From NCBI RefSeq assembly GCF_051903075.1, contig NZ_CP182422.1, positions 3,286,001-3,350,000 on the forward strand: 64,000 nucleotides of DNA, read 5' to 3'. How positions within the stretch are numbered: position 1 is the stretch's first letter; every line of letters begins with the position of its first letter. Positions 25,703 to 33,224 of this stretch are shown piece by piece. A program made the position numbers and the translations under genes. The DNA comes from Embleya sp051903075. GTDB lineage: Bacteria > Actinomycetota > Actinomycetes > Streptomycetales > Streptomycetaceae. A model generated the notes under the pieces. It searched no databases. It saw nothing but the letters and a program-made list of their open reading frames with translations, and was not told where the DNA came from.

Positions 25703-25717
25703 CTGATGAGCAGTCAG
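25703..25717. promoter_or_regulatory. CTGAT-N5-GTCAG site upstream of the alcohol dehydrogenase
   Basis: CTGAT-GAGCA-GTCAG, with AA before it, 123 bases before the GTG at 25580. One arm differs by one base from the consensus. A weaker CTGAT-CAGCC-GTAAT lies near 25757. Confidence 0.6.
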
Positions 25718-25826
25718 CCGGTTGTGACAGTCCTCTCGTATCACCCCGAGACCACCTCTGATCAGCCCGTAATCACACACGTGTCACCACCACGCGCGGT
25801 TCACCACCGGTGCCGCGACGGCGACT

Positions 25827-27275
25827 TCACGGCACGCGCGCCACCCCGGCGACATCGAGAATCCGATGCGTCACCGCGACCGGAAGCGCGGGATTGGCCG
25901 CCGCACTCGGCCCCAGCTCCGGATCGTCCAACAACGCGAGCAACCGCTCGACCGGCACCCCCGGATGCCGCGCGAGCGCCGTCCGCACACGCCGCTCCGG
26001 ATCGGCGAGCAACCGGACGACCACCTCCGTCGGCGCATCCGGATCCCGCAGCACCAACTCCCGCATCCCGGGATCCGGATCATCGGCGAACCGAGCAAGC
26101 CCACGCGTCGGAAACCCCGGCCGCCAGGTCAGCCGCCCTCGATTCCGCCCCCGAAAGGTCCGATACGCCCCCAACAACAACTCCGGCGCGACCCCCACTT
26201 GATGACGACAGGTCAGCACCCGCACCCCGAGATCGGAGTCCCCCGCCAGCACGTCCCGTGCCTCCCCCGAAAGCCCGCCCGCACACGCCGCGATCCGCCG
26301 CACCCCGGCATGCGCCGACCGCGCCCACGTATCGGGCGTGCCCGCCGCCGGACGCGCGACGTACCGAACCGCGTCGTCCAGATCCTCCAACTCCGGCACC
26401 CGGTAGTCGATCGCCGCCCGCTGACCCTCCGTCAACTCCCGTCGCATCGATACCTGGTAACGCACGGCAGGATCGGGATCACGCCCGAGCACCGCCACCA
26501 GATCGGCCGGCAGGTGCGGATTCCCGGCGGCGTAATACCGATAGTGCGCCGGCGCTTCGCCCCACACGATCCGCTCGGCATCGGCACGGGCAAGCAGCCG
26601 GTACGAAATCGCCGACTCGCTGCCTCGCCCGGTCGGCGTCCAGTCGATGTCGGTCAGACACGAGCGTGCCTCGATCGCCACCCTCCTGGCATGGCCGCGC
26701 ACCCCGGGCACCGGGTCCAGCGTCAATGCCACCCGCTCGGCGGCGGAAAGTCCTTTCCACCACCCGCACGACATAAGCCGCAGTTCCGCCTCCGGTCGCC
26801 GGCAAAACGATCGGAGGACATGCACCGGGGTGTCCCGGGAAAACACCAACTCCCCCATCACCTCGTCCCGGGTCAACATCCCACCGCCGTCGCCCTCGCA
26901 CGACATCAGCCAGGAGAGGCACCGCGCGTATGCCTCGTCCGACAACGGACGCGGATCCCCGTCCGGATGCGGCCGGCCGGCCACCGCCCGCGCCACCACG
27001 ATCCAATCCGGATCCGTCACCAACCGCGCCCGTTGCACCGGATCGACGTACGGATTCCCGGCAACCGCCATCCGCACCCAACGATCGGAGTGTCCGACCA
27101 TCGCCTCGACCACGTCCCGTGTCAGGTGCGCGGTCTCACCAAGCGCAAACCGGACCTCCCGTCGATCGACCGCGGTCAACGCCCGCAACACGACCCCGGC
27201 AGGCACCCCCGGATTCCGCAGCAACCCCGCAACCAGCCCGTCGACCACAACCGCCCCCCATCCCCTGCCGAGCAT
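25827..27275 (-). CDS. Leucine-rich-repeat-variant (LRV)/HEAT-like repeat protein
   Basis: 482 residues made largely of helical repeats with the LRV signature NP.(V/T)P...L..L..D.....R. Examples are LLRNPGVPAGVVLRAL, NPHLPADLVAVLGRDPDPAV, RDPDAPTEVVVRLLADPE and HPGVPVERLLALLDDPELG. Such proteins are binding scaffolds. ATG at 27275 overlaps the stop of the upstream XRE gene as TGATG, so they are translationally coupled. No enzymatic motif. The pairing with a small HTH protein resembles regulator-partner or toxin-antitoxin-like modules, but no toxin motif is visible. Confidence 0.82.
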   Translation of the reverse strand: MLGRGWGAVVVDGLVAGLLRNPGVPAGVVLRALTAVDRREVRFALGETAHLTRDVVEAMVGHSDRWVRMAVAGNPYVDPVQRARLVTDPDWIVVARAVAGRPHPDGDPRPLSDEAYARCLSWLMSCEGDGGGMLTRDEVMGELVFSRDTPVHVLRSFCRRPEAELRLMSCGWWKGLSAAERVALTLDPVPGVRGHARRVAIEARSCLTDIDWTPTGRGSESAISYRLLARADAERIVWGEAPAHYRYYAAGNPHLPADLVAVLGRDPDPAVRYQVSMRRELTEGQRAAIDYRVPELEDLDDAVRYVARPAAGTPDTWARSAHAGVRRIAACAGGLSGEARDVLAGDSDLGVRVLTCRHQVGVAPELLLGAYRTFRGRNRGRLTWRPGFPTRGLARFADDPDPGMRELVLRDPDAPTEVVVRLLADPERRVRTALARHPGVPVERLLALLDDPELGPSAAANPALPVAVTHRILDVAGVARVP

Positions 27276-27520
27276 CAGCCGGCATGCGGCGTGAGCACGA
27301 CCCCCGACGCGTCCCCGTCCAGGGTGACGCGCACCGACGCGTCGAGCGCCGCCGCCCATCGAGCCGCCAAACCCGGGGGCACCGTCCCGCCCGGTTCGAG
27401 CCGCGCGACCTGCCCCCGCGTCAGCTCCGCTCGGCGAGCCGACTCCCACTGCGGAATACCCAACACGGTTCGCCGGTCGTATACCGCCTGCCCGAAGTCG
27501 AAGGCCATCCGGATCTCCAT
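27275..27520 (-). CDS. Small XRE-type helix-turn-helix protein
   Basis: 81 residues, ATG at 27520 with GGGAGGG seven bases upstream. HTH at about residues 10-50 (YDRRTVLGIPQWESARRAEL then TRGQVARLEPGG), followed by a short C-terminal strand region (ASVRVTLDGDASG). Coupled to the LRV gene by TGATG. Probably a transcriptional repressor of its own operon or an antitoxin-like partner; inferred. Confidence 0.75.
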   Translation of the reverse strand: MEIRMAFDFGQAVYDRRTVLGIPQWESARRAELTRGQVARLEPGGTVPPGLAARWAAALDASVRVTLDGDASGVVLTPHAG

Positions 27521-28035
27521 CCGAACCCTCCCGTCGTGGTGCCGCGATCAAGCCCCGTGTGCGGATCAATGCTCGCCCCACCGACCATGCGTGCCAAGTC
27601 CGCCGCGCGGCCCGGCGGGCTCACGCCCCCGCGACCACGAAGTGGCCTCTGCGGGCGCGGCGTTGGGCCGAGGCGGCCGCGGAGAGCAAAAAGCTTGCCG
27701 GCGAGCGTCACCGGGTAACGCGTGTCCAGCACTTGCCAACTGCCGAAAACTTCATGTCGGGCCGCACCGCACCGGTGACACCGCGCCGCGAGGGCGCGGT
27801 GGTGCGGGAGTTGCGGAAGTGGCTGCTGCGTCGCCCGAACCGCGGCGCAGACGAATCGTGATCTGTCGCGCGAAATCGGCGCCCCGAGGGTGTTGACGGG
27901 CCGTCCGACACTGATCACCCTGAGTGTGGCGGTCGTTCGCGAGGGGACGACGAGGCGCCCGGGTCGTGCCCCGGGTTTCCTCGACGAAGTGGGACCGCCG
28001 CCGTTCCGGGCCTCGTCGCGGTGCCCGGAACGCAC
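27521..28035. other. Gap with no convincing gene
   Basis: Between the XRE promoter and the terminator at 28036. Open frames exist on both strands but have Arg/Pro-biased, non-conserved translations, with no ribosome site. The promoter of the XRE-LRV pair should lie at the left end. Confidence 0.5.
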
Positions 28036-28073
28036 GCGGGCCCCGGGACAGGTCGATCCTGTCCGGGGCCCGC
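28036..28073 (-). terminator. Terminator of the cyclase gene
   Basis: GCGGGCCCCGGGACAGG and CCTGTCCGGGGCCCGC form a 16-base stem with one bulged base and loop TCGAT, 66 bases after the cyclase stop. Confidence 0.7.
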
Positions 28074-28139
28074 GCGCCGTGCGTTCTACGCGTGTTCGGG
28101 AAAGCGGCCGGTCCGAAAACGGCCCGCCCGCCCCGGGCC

Positions 28140-29066
28140 CTACTTGATCGCCACCGGGTTCACCGGCGTCCCCACGCCCCCCACGAAGGGCTCCGGCGAC
28201 GCCTCCAGGAAGAACTCGTACACACCGTCCGCCGCGCAGTCCTCGGACAGCTCCTCCAGGTTCCAGTTCTGCCCCTGGAGCATGCCCATCTCCACCAGGT
28301 GCAGCGCGTGCACCGCCATGAAGCAGTCCTCGATCTCCGGCGGGAACACCTCGAACGTCACCGTGTCGTTGGCCACCGCCGCCACATCGCGCGCGTGGAA
28401 CCACTCGGGCGTGCGCACCGACAGACCGGGGCCGTAGAAGTACATGTCCTTCTCGCCCGCGAAGTACTGCCGGATCTGCCCGGTGCGCACCAGCACGATG
28501 TCGCCCGCGCGCACCTTCACGTCGCCGAACTCCTCGGCCGCCTCCAGGTCCGCCGGCGTGACCGCGTACTCCGGCGCCAGCATGTCCACACCCTTGGCCC
28601 GCGCCACGTCAAGCAGCACCCCGCGCGAGACCAGCGTCTTCACGTTGTGGATGCCCAGCTTGCGCGCGCCCTCCTCGGCGGTGACCGTCTCCTTCGCCGA
28701 GTGGCCGTTGTACAGCCGGTCGTCGTACGTCGCGTGGGTCAGCCCGTCCCAGTGCGTGCCCGCCTGGATGCCCATCGTCACCGCGTCGTCGCTGGTGGCC
28801 ACCGTCCCGGGGCCGAAGACCTCGTGGTTGACCAGGAACGTGGTGCGCTTGGGGTTGTCCCGGCCCGGGATCATCCCGTTCTGGATGCCGTCCTCGCGCA
28901 GCTCGACGGCCAACGAGAAGCGCTTGCCGGTGCGGACACAACCGGCCGCCGCCCGGACCACGTCGTCCGTGATCAGGTTGATCGTCCCGATCTCGTCCTC
29001 CCGGCCCCAGCGGCCCCAGTTGTTCACGCGTGCGGCCAGTTCGTGGAACTCGGGGGGCAGCGACAT
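28140..29066 (-). CDS. Cyclase-family (kynurenine-formamidase-like) metal-dependent hydrolase
   Basis: 308 residues of the cyclase/KynB-like family. The metal-binding motif H-x-G-T-H-x-D-x-x-x-H appears as MGIQAGTHWDGLTHATYDD (about residue 97), and DIVLVRTGQIRQYF is the second conserved block. ATG at 29066 with GGAGG eight bases upstream. Family members hydrolyse amides, lactones or thioester-like bonds using Zn or Mn. Divergent from an SDR gene with the palindrome at 29188 between them, hence probably part of the catabolic regulon. Substrate unknown; a ring-opened or lactone intermediate would fit. Confidence 0.85.
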   Translation of the reverse strand: MSLPPEFHELAARVNNWGRWGREDEIGTINLITDDVVRAAAGCVRTGKRFSLAVELREDGIQNGMIPGRDNPKRTTFLVNHEVFGPGTVATSDDAVTMGIQAGTHWDGLTHATYDDRLYNGHSAKETVTAEEGARKLGIHNVKTLVSRGVLLDVARAKGVDMLAPEYAVTPADLEAAEEFGDVKVRAGDIVLVRTGQIRQYFAGEKDMYFYGPGLSVRTPEWFHARDVAAVANDTVTFEVFPPEIEDCFMAVHALHLVEMGMLQGQNWNLEELSEDCAADGVYEFFLEASPEPFVGGVGTPVNPVAIK

Positions 29067-29187
29067 GGGGGCCTCCTCCAGGCGGTGGTGACACGTGCCG
29101 ACGGGCACGAATACCCACGGGCACATTCTCGAACGGATCCGGGAAGCGTGCGCCGTGCTGTGTGCTGCGGCACTCTACCCAGGAAAA

Positions 29188-29202
29188 CTAACGGATCGTC
29201 AG
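29188..29202. promoter_or_regulatory. CTAAC-N5-GTCAG site between cyclase and SDR genes
   Basis: CTAAC-GGATC-GTCAG with AA before and ATAA after. One base off the consensus in the left arm. Lies between starts at 29066 (minus) and 29403 (plus). Confidence 0.6.
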
Positions 29203-29236
29203 ATAATGTCGAGAGGGCGTTCTCACAGGCCGCGCA

Positions 29237-29252
29237 CCTTGCGTACGCAAGG
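29237..29252. promoter_or_regulatory. Perfect 16-base palindrome CCTTGCGTACGCAAGG
   Basis: Uninterrupted palindrome 150 bases before the SDR start at 29403 and 35 bases after the regulon site. May be a second regulator site or a leader structure. The rest of this 336-base gap shows nothing else. Confidence 0.35.
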
Positions 29253-29402
29253 CCGCGAGGCCGGTGTACGCCCGCGCCCGGCGGGACCGGCGGCCCCGGC
29301 CGCACCGACCGACCCGGACGCGCCACGACCGACCCGACCTGGGCCTCGGCCCTCGATTCCCGGGGCCTACTGGCGAGGCCACCGACAAGGAGCGGACAAC
29401 AC

Positions 29403-30326
29403 ATGGGTGACTTCCTCACGGGCAAGGTAATCGCGGTCACCGGCGCCGGCCGCGGCATCGGCCGGGCCGTGGCGCTCGCCGCCGCCGCGCACGGCGCCAA
29501 GGTCGTCGTGAACGACTACGGCGTCGCCATGGACGGCAGCGCGCCGACCAGCGAGGTCGCCGACGCCGTGGTGAAGGAGATCGAGGCGCTGGGCGGCGAG
29601 GCCGTCGCGGTCGCCGACTCCGTGGCCACGATGGAGGGCGGCGCGCGCATCGTGCACGCCGGCGTCGAGAAGTGGGGCCGCATCGACGGCGTCGTCACCG
29701 TCGCGGGCAACCTGCGCGAGCGCATGCTCTTCAACATGACCGAGGACGAGTGGGACAGCGTCATCGCCACCCACCTCAAAGGCACCTTCACCGTCGTACA
29801 AGCCGCCTCCAAGGTGATGAAGACCCAGGGCTTCGGCTCGATCGTCGGCTTCACCTCCGGGGTGTACGCGCTCGGCTCGGTCGCCCAGGCGAACTACGCC
29901 GCGGCCAAGGGCGGCATCGTCTCCTTCGTGCGCTCCGCCGCGCTGGGCCTGAACAAGTACGGCGTCAACGCGAACTGCGTCGCGCCGGTGGCCCGCACCC
30001 GGATGTCCGAGGGTGTCCCGCAGACGCTCAAGGAGATCGGCGACCCCGAGGACGTCGCCGAGCTGGTGGTCTTCCTGCTCTCCGACCACGCCAAGAACAT
30101 CACCGGCCAGGTGTACACGACCGCCGGCCCCAAGATCGCGCTGTGGGACCAGCCGCACGAGATCAAGACGATGTACGCGGCCGACCGCTGGACGGCCGAG
30201 GAGATCGCCGAGAAGCTGCCGACCCAGATCGGCCAGGACCCGATGCCGGTGCTCGCCCAGCTCAAGGAGTACGCGGCCGCCGCGGCGAAGAAGAAGGCCG
30301 CCGAGGCCGCCGCCGCCGGCAACTGA
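29403..30326 (+). CDS. SDR, hydroxysteroid/hydroxyacyl-CoA dehydrogenase-like with C-terminal extension
   Basis: 307 residues. TGAGRGIG at 13-20, catalytic Tyr165 and Lys169 in NYAAAK, serine in FTSGVYALG. The canonical NNAG is VAGN here. The C-terminal ~45 residues (PTQIGQDPMPVLAQLKEYAA) form a helical extension ending in an Ala/Lys-rich tail. It resembles the MFE-2/Hsd4-like SDRs that oxidise beta-hydroxyacyl-CoA in side-chain degradation. ATG at 29403 with AAGGAG upstream. First gene of an apparent operon with fadE30 and ipdF, interrupted by a GC hairpin at 30346-30394. Confidence 0.87.
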   Translation: MGDFLTGKVIAVTGAGRGIGRAVALAAAAHGAKVVVNDYGVAMDGSAPTSEVADAVVKEIEALGGEAVAVADSVATMEGGARIVHAGVEKWGRIDGVVTVAGNLRERMLFNMTEDEWDSVIATHLKGTFTVVQAASKVMKTQGFGSIVGFTSGVYALGSVAQANYAAAKGGIVSFVRSAALGLNKYGVNANCVAPVARTRMSEGVPQTLKEIGDPEDVAELVVFLLSDHAKNITGQVYTTAGPKIALWDQPHEIKTMYAADRWTAEEIAEKLPTQIGQDPMPVLAQLKEYAAAAAKKKAAEAAAAGN

Positions 30327-30345
30327 CGCGACCCCCGACAGGCGA

Positions 30346-30394
30346 CGCGCGCGGGGCCGGTGTGCACCGACCCGGTCCCCCGACCCCGCGCGCG
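30346..30394 (+). terminator. GC hairpin between the SDR and fadE30
   Basis: CGCGCGCGGGG and CCCCGCGCGCG can pair as an 11-base stem across a 27-base loop that is itself GC-rich. Could partially terminate or process the transcript before fadE30. Confidence 0.4.
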
Positions 30395-30441
30395 CGGCCG
30401 TCGTCCCGCCCGCACGGCGAGGCGACGAGATTGGACTGGCT

Positions 30442-31626
30442 GTGGATTTCCGGTACAGCGCCGAAGACGAGGAGTTCCGGGCCGAGGTCCGCGCGTGGCT
30501 CCGGGAGAACCTTTCCGGTGAGTTCGCCGCGGCGGTCGGTACCGGCGGTCCCGGCAGCGAACACGAGCACTTCGAGATCCGCCGGGCGTGGGAGCTGCGC
30601 CTGGGCGAGGGCGGCTGGATCGGCCTGGCCTGGCCCCGCGAGTACGGGGGCCGCGAGGCGTCGCTGATGCAGCAGGTGATCTTCGGCGAGGAGTACGCCC
30701 GCGCCCAGGCGCCCGGCCGGGTCAACCACATGGGCGAGAACCTGCTCGGCCCGACCGTGCTCGCGTTCGGCACCGACGAGCAGAAGGCCCGCTTCCTGCC
30801 CGCCATCGCGCGCGGCGAGGAACTGTGGTGCCAGGGCTACTCCGAGCCGGGCGCCGGCTCCGACCTGTCCAACCTGCGCACCTCCGCCACGATCGACCCC
30901 GAGTCCGGCGACTGGCTGATCACCGGCCAGAAGGTGTGGACCTCGCTCGCCCACGAGGCGAACTGGTGCTTCGTACTCGCCCGCACCGATCCCGGCTCGC
31001 AGCGGCACAAGGGCATCACGTTCCTGCTCGCGCCGATGCACCAGCCGGGCATCGAGATCCGACCGATCGTGCAGCTCACCGGCACCAGCGAGTTCAACGA
31101 GGTCTTCTTCGACAAGGCCCACGCGCGCGCCGAGCACGTGGTGGGCGAGGTGGGCGCGGGCTGGGGCGTGGCGATGGGCCTGCTCGCGTTCGAGCGCGGG
31201 GTGTCCACGCTGGCCCAGCAGATCGGCTTCGAGATCGAGTTGGACAAGGTGGTCGCCGAGGCGAAGGCCAACGGCGCGATCGAGGATCCCGTCCTGCGCG
31301 ACCGGCTGCTGCAGAGCTGGATCGACCTGAAGGTGCTGCGCTGCAACGCGCTGCGCACGCTCGGCTCGCCCGATCCCGGCGCGGCCTCGGTGGCCAAGTT
31401 GGTGTGGGCGGGCTGGCACCAACGCCTCGGCACGCTCGCGATGGACGTGGCCGGCGTCGAATCCACCCTGGCCGCCGCGGCCCCGTACGAACTGTCCGAG
31501 GCGCAGCGCCTGTTCCTGTTCACCAAGTCCGACACCATCTACGGCGGGTCGAACGAGGTGCAGCGCAACATCATCGCCGAGCGCGTCCTCGGCATGCCCC
31601 GTGAACCGCGAGGAGACGCCAAGTGA
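30442..31626 (+). CDS. fadE30: FadE30-type acyl-CoA dehydrogenase of the HIP pathway
   Basis: 394 residues from a GTG at 30442. Flavin/substrate signature WCQGYSEPGAGSDLSNL at about residue 132, and a C-terminal GGSNEVQRNIIAERVLGMP, where acyl-CoA dehydrogenases bind FAD across the dimer. In M. tuberculosis fadE30 lies directly beside ipdF (Rv3560c-Rv3559c); here they overlap by GTGA, which is the main reason for the symbol. FadE30 dehydrogenates the 5-hydroxy HIP-CoA-type intermediate. No strong Shine-Dalgarno at the GTG, so the start could be a few codons off. Confidence 0.85.
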   Translation: MDFRYSAEDEEFRAEVRAWLRENLSGEFAAAVGTGGPGSEHEHFEIRRAWELRLGEGGWIGLAWPREYGGREASLMQQVIFGEEYARAQAPGRVNHMGENLLGPTVLAFGTDEQKARFLPAIARGEELWCQGYSEPGAGSDLSNLRTSATIDPESGDWLITGQKVWTSLAHEANWCFVLARTDPGSQRHKGITFLLAPMHQPGIEIRPIVQLTGTSEFNEVFFDKAHARAEHVVGEVGAGWGVAMGLLAFERGVSTLAQQIGFEIELDKVVAEAKANGAIEDPVLRDRLLQSWIDLKVLRCNALRTLGSPDPGAASVAKLVWAGWHQRLGTLAMDVAGVESTLAAAAPYELSEAQRLFLFTKSDTIYGGSNEVQRNIIAERVLGMPREPRGDAK

Positions 31627-32408
31627 GCCCCACCGCCGCCCCCACCTACGTCGAGGGCCACGGCCTGCTGACCGGCAAGACGGTCCTGATCACCGCCGCG
31701 GCGGGCACCGGGATCGGCTTCGCCGCCGCCAAGCGCGCCGCCGAGGAGGGCGCCGTGATCGCGATCAGCGACAAGCACGAGCGCCGCCTGGGCGAGGCCG
31801 CCGACGAACTCGCCAAGCTGATCGGGTCGCGGCCGTTGGCCGTGCCGTGCGACGTCACCGACGAGGACGACGTGCAGAACCTGATCGACACGGCCGCGCG
31901 CGAACTCGGCGGCATCGACGTGCTGATCAACAACGCCGGGCTCGGCGGCGAGGCCAAGCTCGTCGACATGACCGACGCGCAGTGGGACCTGGTGATGAAC
32001 GTGACCCTCAACGGCACGTTCCGCTGCACCCGGGCGGCGCTGCGGCACATGCAGCCGCGCGGGAAGGGCGTGATCGTCAACAACGCCTCGGTGCTGGGCT
32101 GGCGGGCGCAGAAGGGTCAGGCGCACTACGCGGCGGCGAAGGCCGGCGTCATGGCGCTGACCCGCTGCTCGGCGGTGGAGGCGGCGGAGTTCGGGGTACG
32201 GGTCAACGCGGTCGCGCCGAGCATCGCGATGCACGCGTTCCTGGCGAAGGCGTCGTCGGAGGAACTGCTCGACGAGCTGTCCTCGCGCGAGGCGTTCGGC
32301 CGGGCCGCCGAGCCGTGGGAGGTGGCGAACGTGATGGTCTTCCTCGCCTCGGACTACTCGTCGTACATGACCGGCGAGGTCGTATCGGTCAGCTCACAGC
32401 GCGCCTAG
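31623..32408 (+). CDS. ipdF: IpdF, SDR acting on HIP-CoA ring ketone
   Basis: 261 residues. It matches my recollection of Rv3559c closely, including the N-terminal GHGLLTGKTVLITAAAGTG, the SDKHERRLGEAA stretch, VLGWRAQKGQAHYAAAKAG with Tyr169/Lys173, the VAPSIAMHAFL segment and the end ASDYSSYMTGEVVSVSSQ. IpdF reduces or oxidises the 5-oxo/5-hydroxy position of HIP-CoA, between FadD3 and the ring-opening module. GTG at 31623 overlaps the fadE30 stop. Followed by GC-rich sequence with a possible terminator. Confidence 0.92.
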   Translation: MSPTAAPTYVEGHGLLTGKTVLITAAAGTGIGFAAAKRAAEEGAVIAISDKHERRLGEAADELAKLIGSRPLAVPCDVTDEDDVQNLIDTAARELGGIDVLINNAGLGGEAKLVDMTDAQWDLVMNVTLNGTFRCTRAALRHMQPRGKGVIVNNASVLGWRAQKGQAHYAAAKAGVMALTRCSAVEAAEFGVRVNAVAPSIAMHAFLAKASSEELLDELSSREAFGRAAEPWEVANVMVFLASDYSSYMTGEVVSVSSQRA

Positions 32409-32416
32409 GGCATCGC

Positions 32417-32496
32417 GGCGGCGCGCGGTGCCCGTCGCGGCGTGGGCACATCGCGGCGCGGACGCTTCGCGACGCGCGGGCTCACCGCGCGCCGCC
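32417..32496. terminator. Large inverted repeat after ipdF
   Basis: GGCGGCGCGCGGTG (about 32417-32430) and CACCGCGCGCCGCC (about 32483-32496) are perfect 14-base arms with a 52-base loop. Plausible terminator for the fadE30-ipdF operon, though the loop is long. Confidence 0.4.
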
Positions 32497-32501
32497 CGTT
32501 C

Positions 32502-32516
32502 TTGACGCAGCGTCAG
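32502..32516. promoter_or_regulatory. Weak TTGAC-N5-GTCAG match downstream of ipdF
   Basis: TTGAC-GCAGC-GTCAG, one mismatch, in the convergent region after ipdF. A similar CTGAC-GCTTC-GTCAA lies at 32555-32569. Neither faces a catabolic promoter, so these may be decoys or chance. Confidence 0.3.
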
Positions 32517-32565
32517 CCCCGGCACGCGCCGCCACGGGATCCGCCACGTTGTCGCTGACGCTTCG

Positions 32566-32829
32566 TCAACACCCGGTCCTGGGACCGGGTATCAGCCCGC
32601 GCAGCGACCTGGCCGGGCGCCGGCGTGAGCCCGCCCAGTCGGGCCCGCGGCTGCCGCGGGCGAGGAAATCGAGGATGTCCGGGAGGAGTTCGGAGACCCG
32701 ATAGGGCGGGCCGTCGGCGTCGGTCTCGTCCGGGTCTGGGCCGGTCGCGTCGTCGGGCTCGAACGCCGACCACTCGACCTCGCACCACGGGTGCTCCCGA
32801 CCGCATTGCGGGCAAGCATTTCCGCTCAT
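32566..32829 (-). CDS. Small zinc-ribbon-like protein
   Basis: 87 residues from the ATG at 32829, with GGGTGG upstream. N-terminal MSGNACPQCGREHPWCEVEW contains CxxC plus a later Cys, a half zinc ribbon. The middle is acidic (DDATGPDPDETDADGPPYRV), then ELLPDILDFLARGSR. The last ~20 residues run into a perfect hairpin (32571-32590) that may be a terminator, so the true end could lie elsewhere. Convergent with ipdF. Function unknown. Confidence 0.55.
   Translation of the reverse strand: MSGNACPQCGREHPWCEVEWSAFEPDDATGPDPDETDADGPPYRVSELLPDILDFLARGSRGPDWAGSRRRPARSLRGLIPGPRTGC
32571..32590. terminator. ACCCGGTCC/GGACCGGGT hairpin
   Basis: Perfect 9-base arms with a 2-base loop at the end of the small zinc-ribbon frame. 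Probably terminates its transcript and/or the convergent ipdF transcript. Confidence 0.5.
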
Positions 32830-33135
32830 GTCCACCCACGATAGGTGGTCGATCGCGGACGCGCCGTAACTTTTCCGGACTTGTCCAGAACCGTTTCGTC
32901 GGCCCCGACGTGATCATGCCCATCCCGGCGCCTCCGCACGCCCCGGCGCGCACGCGGGCGCCGAAACCGAGCACGCGCCGACGAAACACGAACTGCGCCG
33001 GAAACGCGCCGGAACCGAACCGGAGCCGAACCGAAGCCGTCACGCAAACGACCCGCCCCGAACCCGACGAGACGGGGCCCACACATCATTTGCCGACCGC
33101 CACTCGAAATGAACCCAGGCCGGTGTTACCTTGAT
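32830..33135. other. Divergent gap between the zinc-ribbon gene and the fadE operon
   Basis: 306 bases. The left end probably holds the promoter of the small minus-strand gene. The middle is Arg/Pro-frame GC-rich sequence with no conserved frame seen, and the right end approaches the palindrome at 33136. Confidence 0.5.
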
Positions 33136-33150
33136 CTGACTATCCGTCAG
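33136..33150. promoter_or_regulatory. CTGAC-N5-GTCAG palindrome upstream of the 33-38 kb operon
   Basis: Perfect arms around TATCC, preceded by TTGAT, 75 bases before the GTG at 33225. Followed within 8 bases by a strong leader hairpin. Confidence 0.72.
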
Positions 33151-33157
33151 GTTCTGT

Positions 33158-33199
33158 GCCGGCTGCCTCACCTGCACGTACACAGGTGAGGCTGCCGGC
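33158..33199 (+). promoter_or_regulatory. Leader hairpin between operator and fadE start
   Basis: GCCGGCTGCCTCACCTG and CAGGTGAGGCTGCCGGC are 17-base arms with one mismatch and an 8-base loop, ending 25 bases before the GTG at 33225. In the 5' leader it could act as an attenuator or stabilise the transcript. No T tract follows. Confidence 0.5.
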
Positions 33200-33224
33200 A
33201 TGGGCGCGCCCCGAAAGGCGACCC

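Noticed and set aside
27559..27861. Possible 100-codon plus-strand gene
   Set aside because: No ribosome site, Arg/Ala-biased composition, and no recognisable motif.
32502..32569. Two further regulon sites after ipdF
   Set aside because: Each has a mismatch and they face no catabolic promoter; kept only as weak matches.
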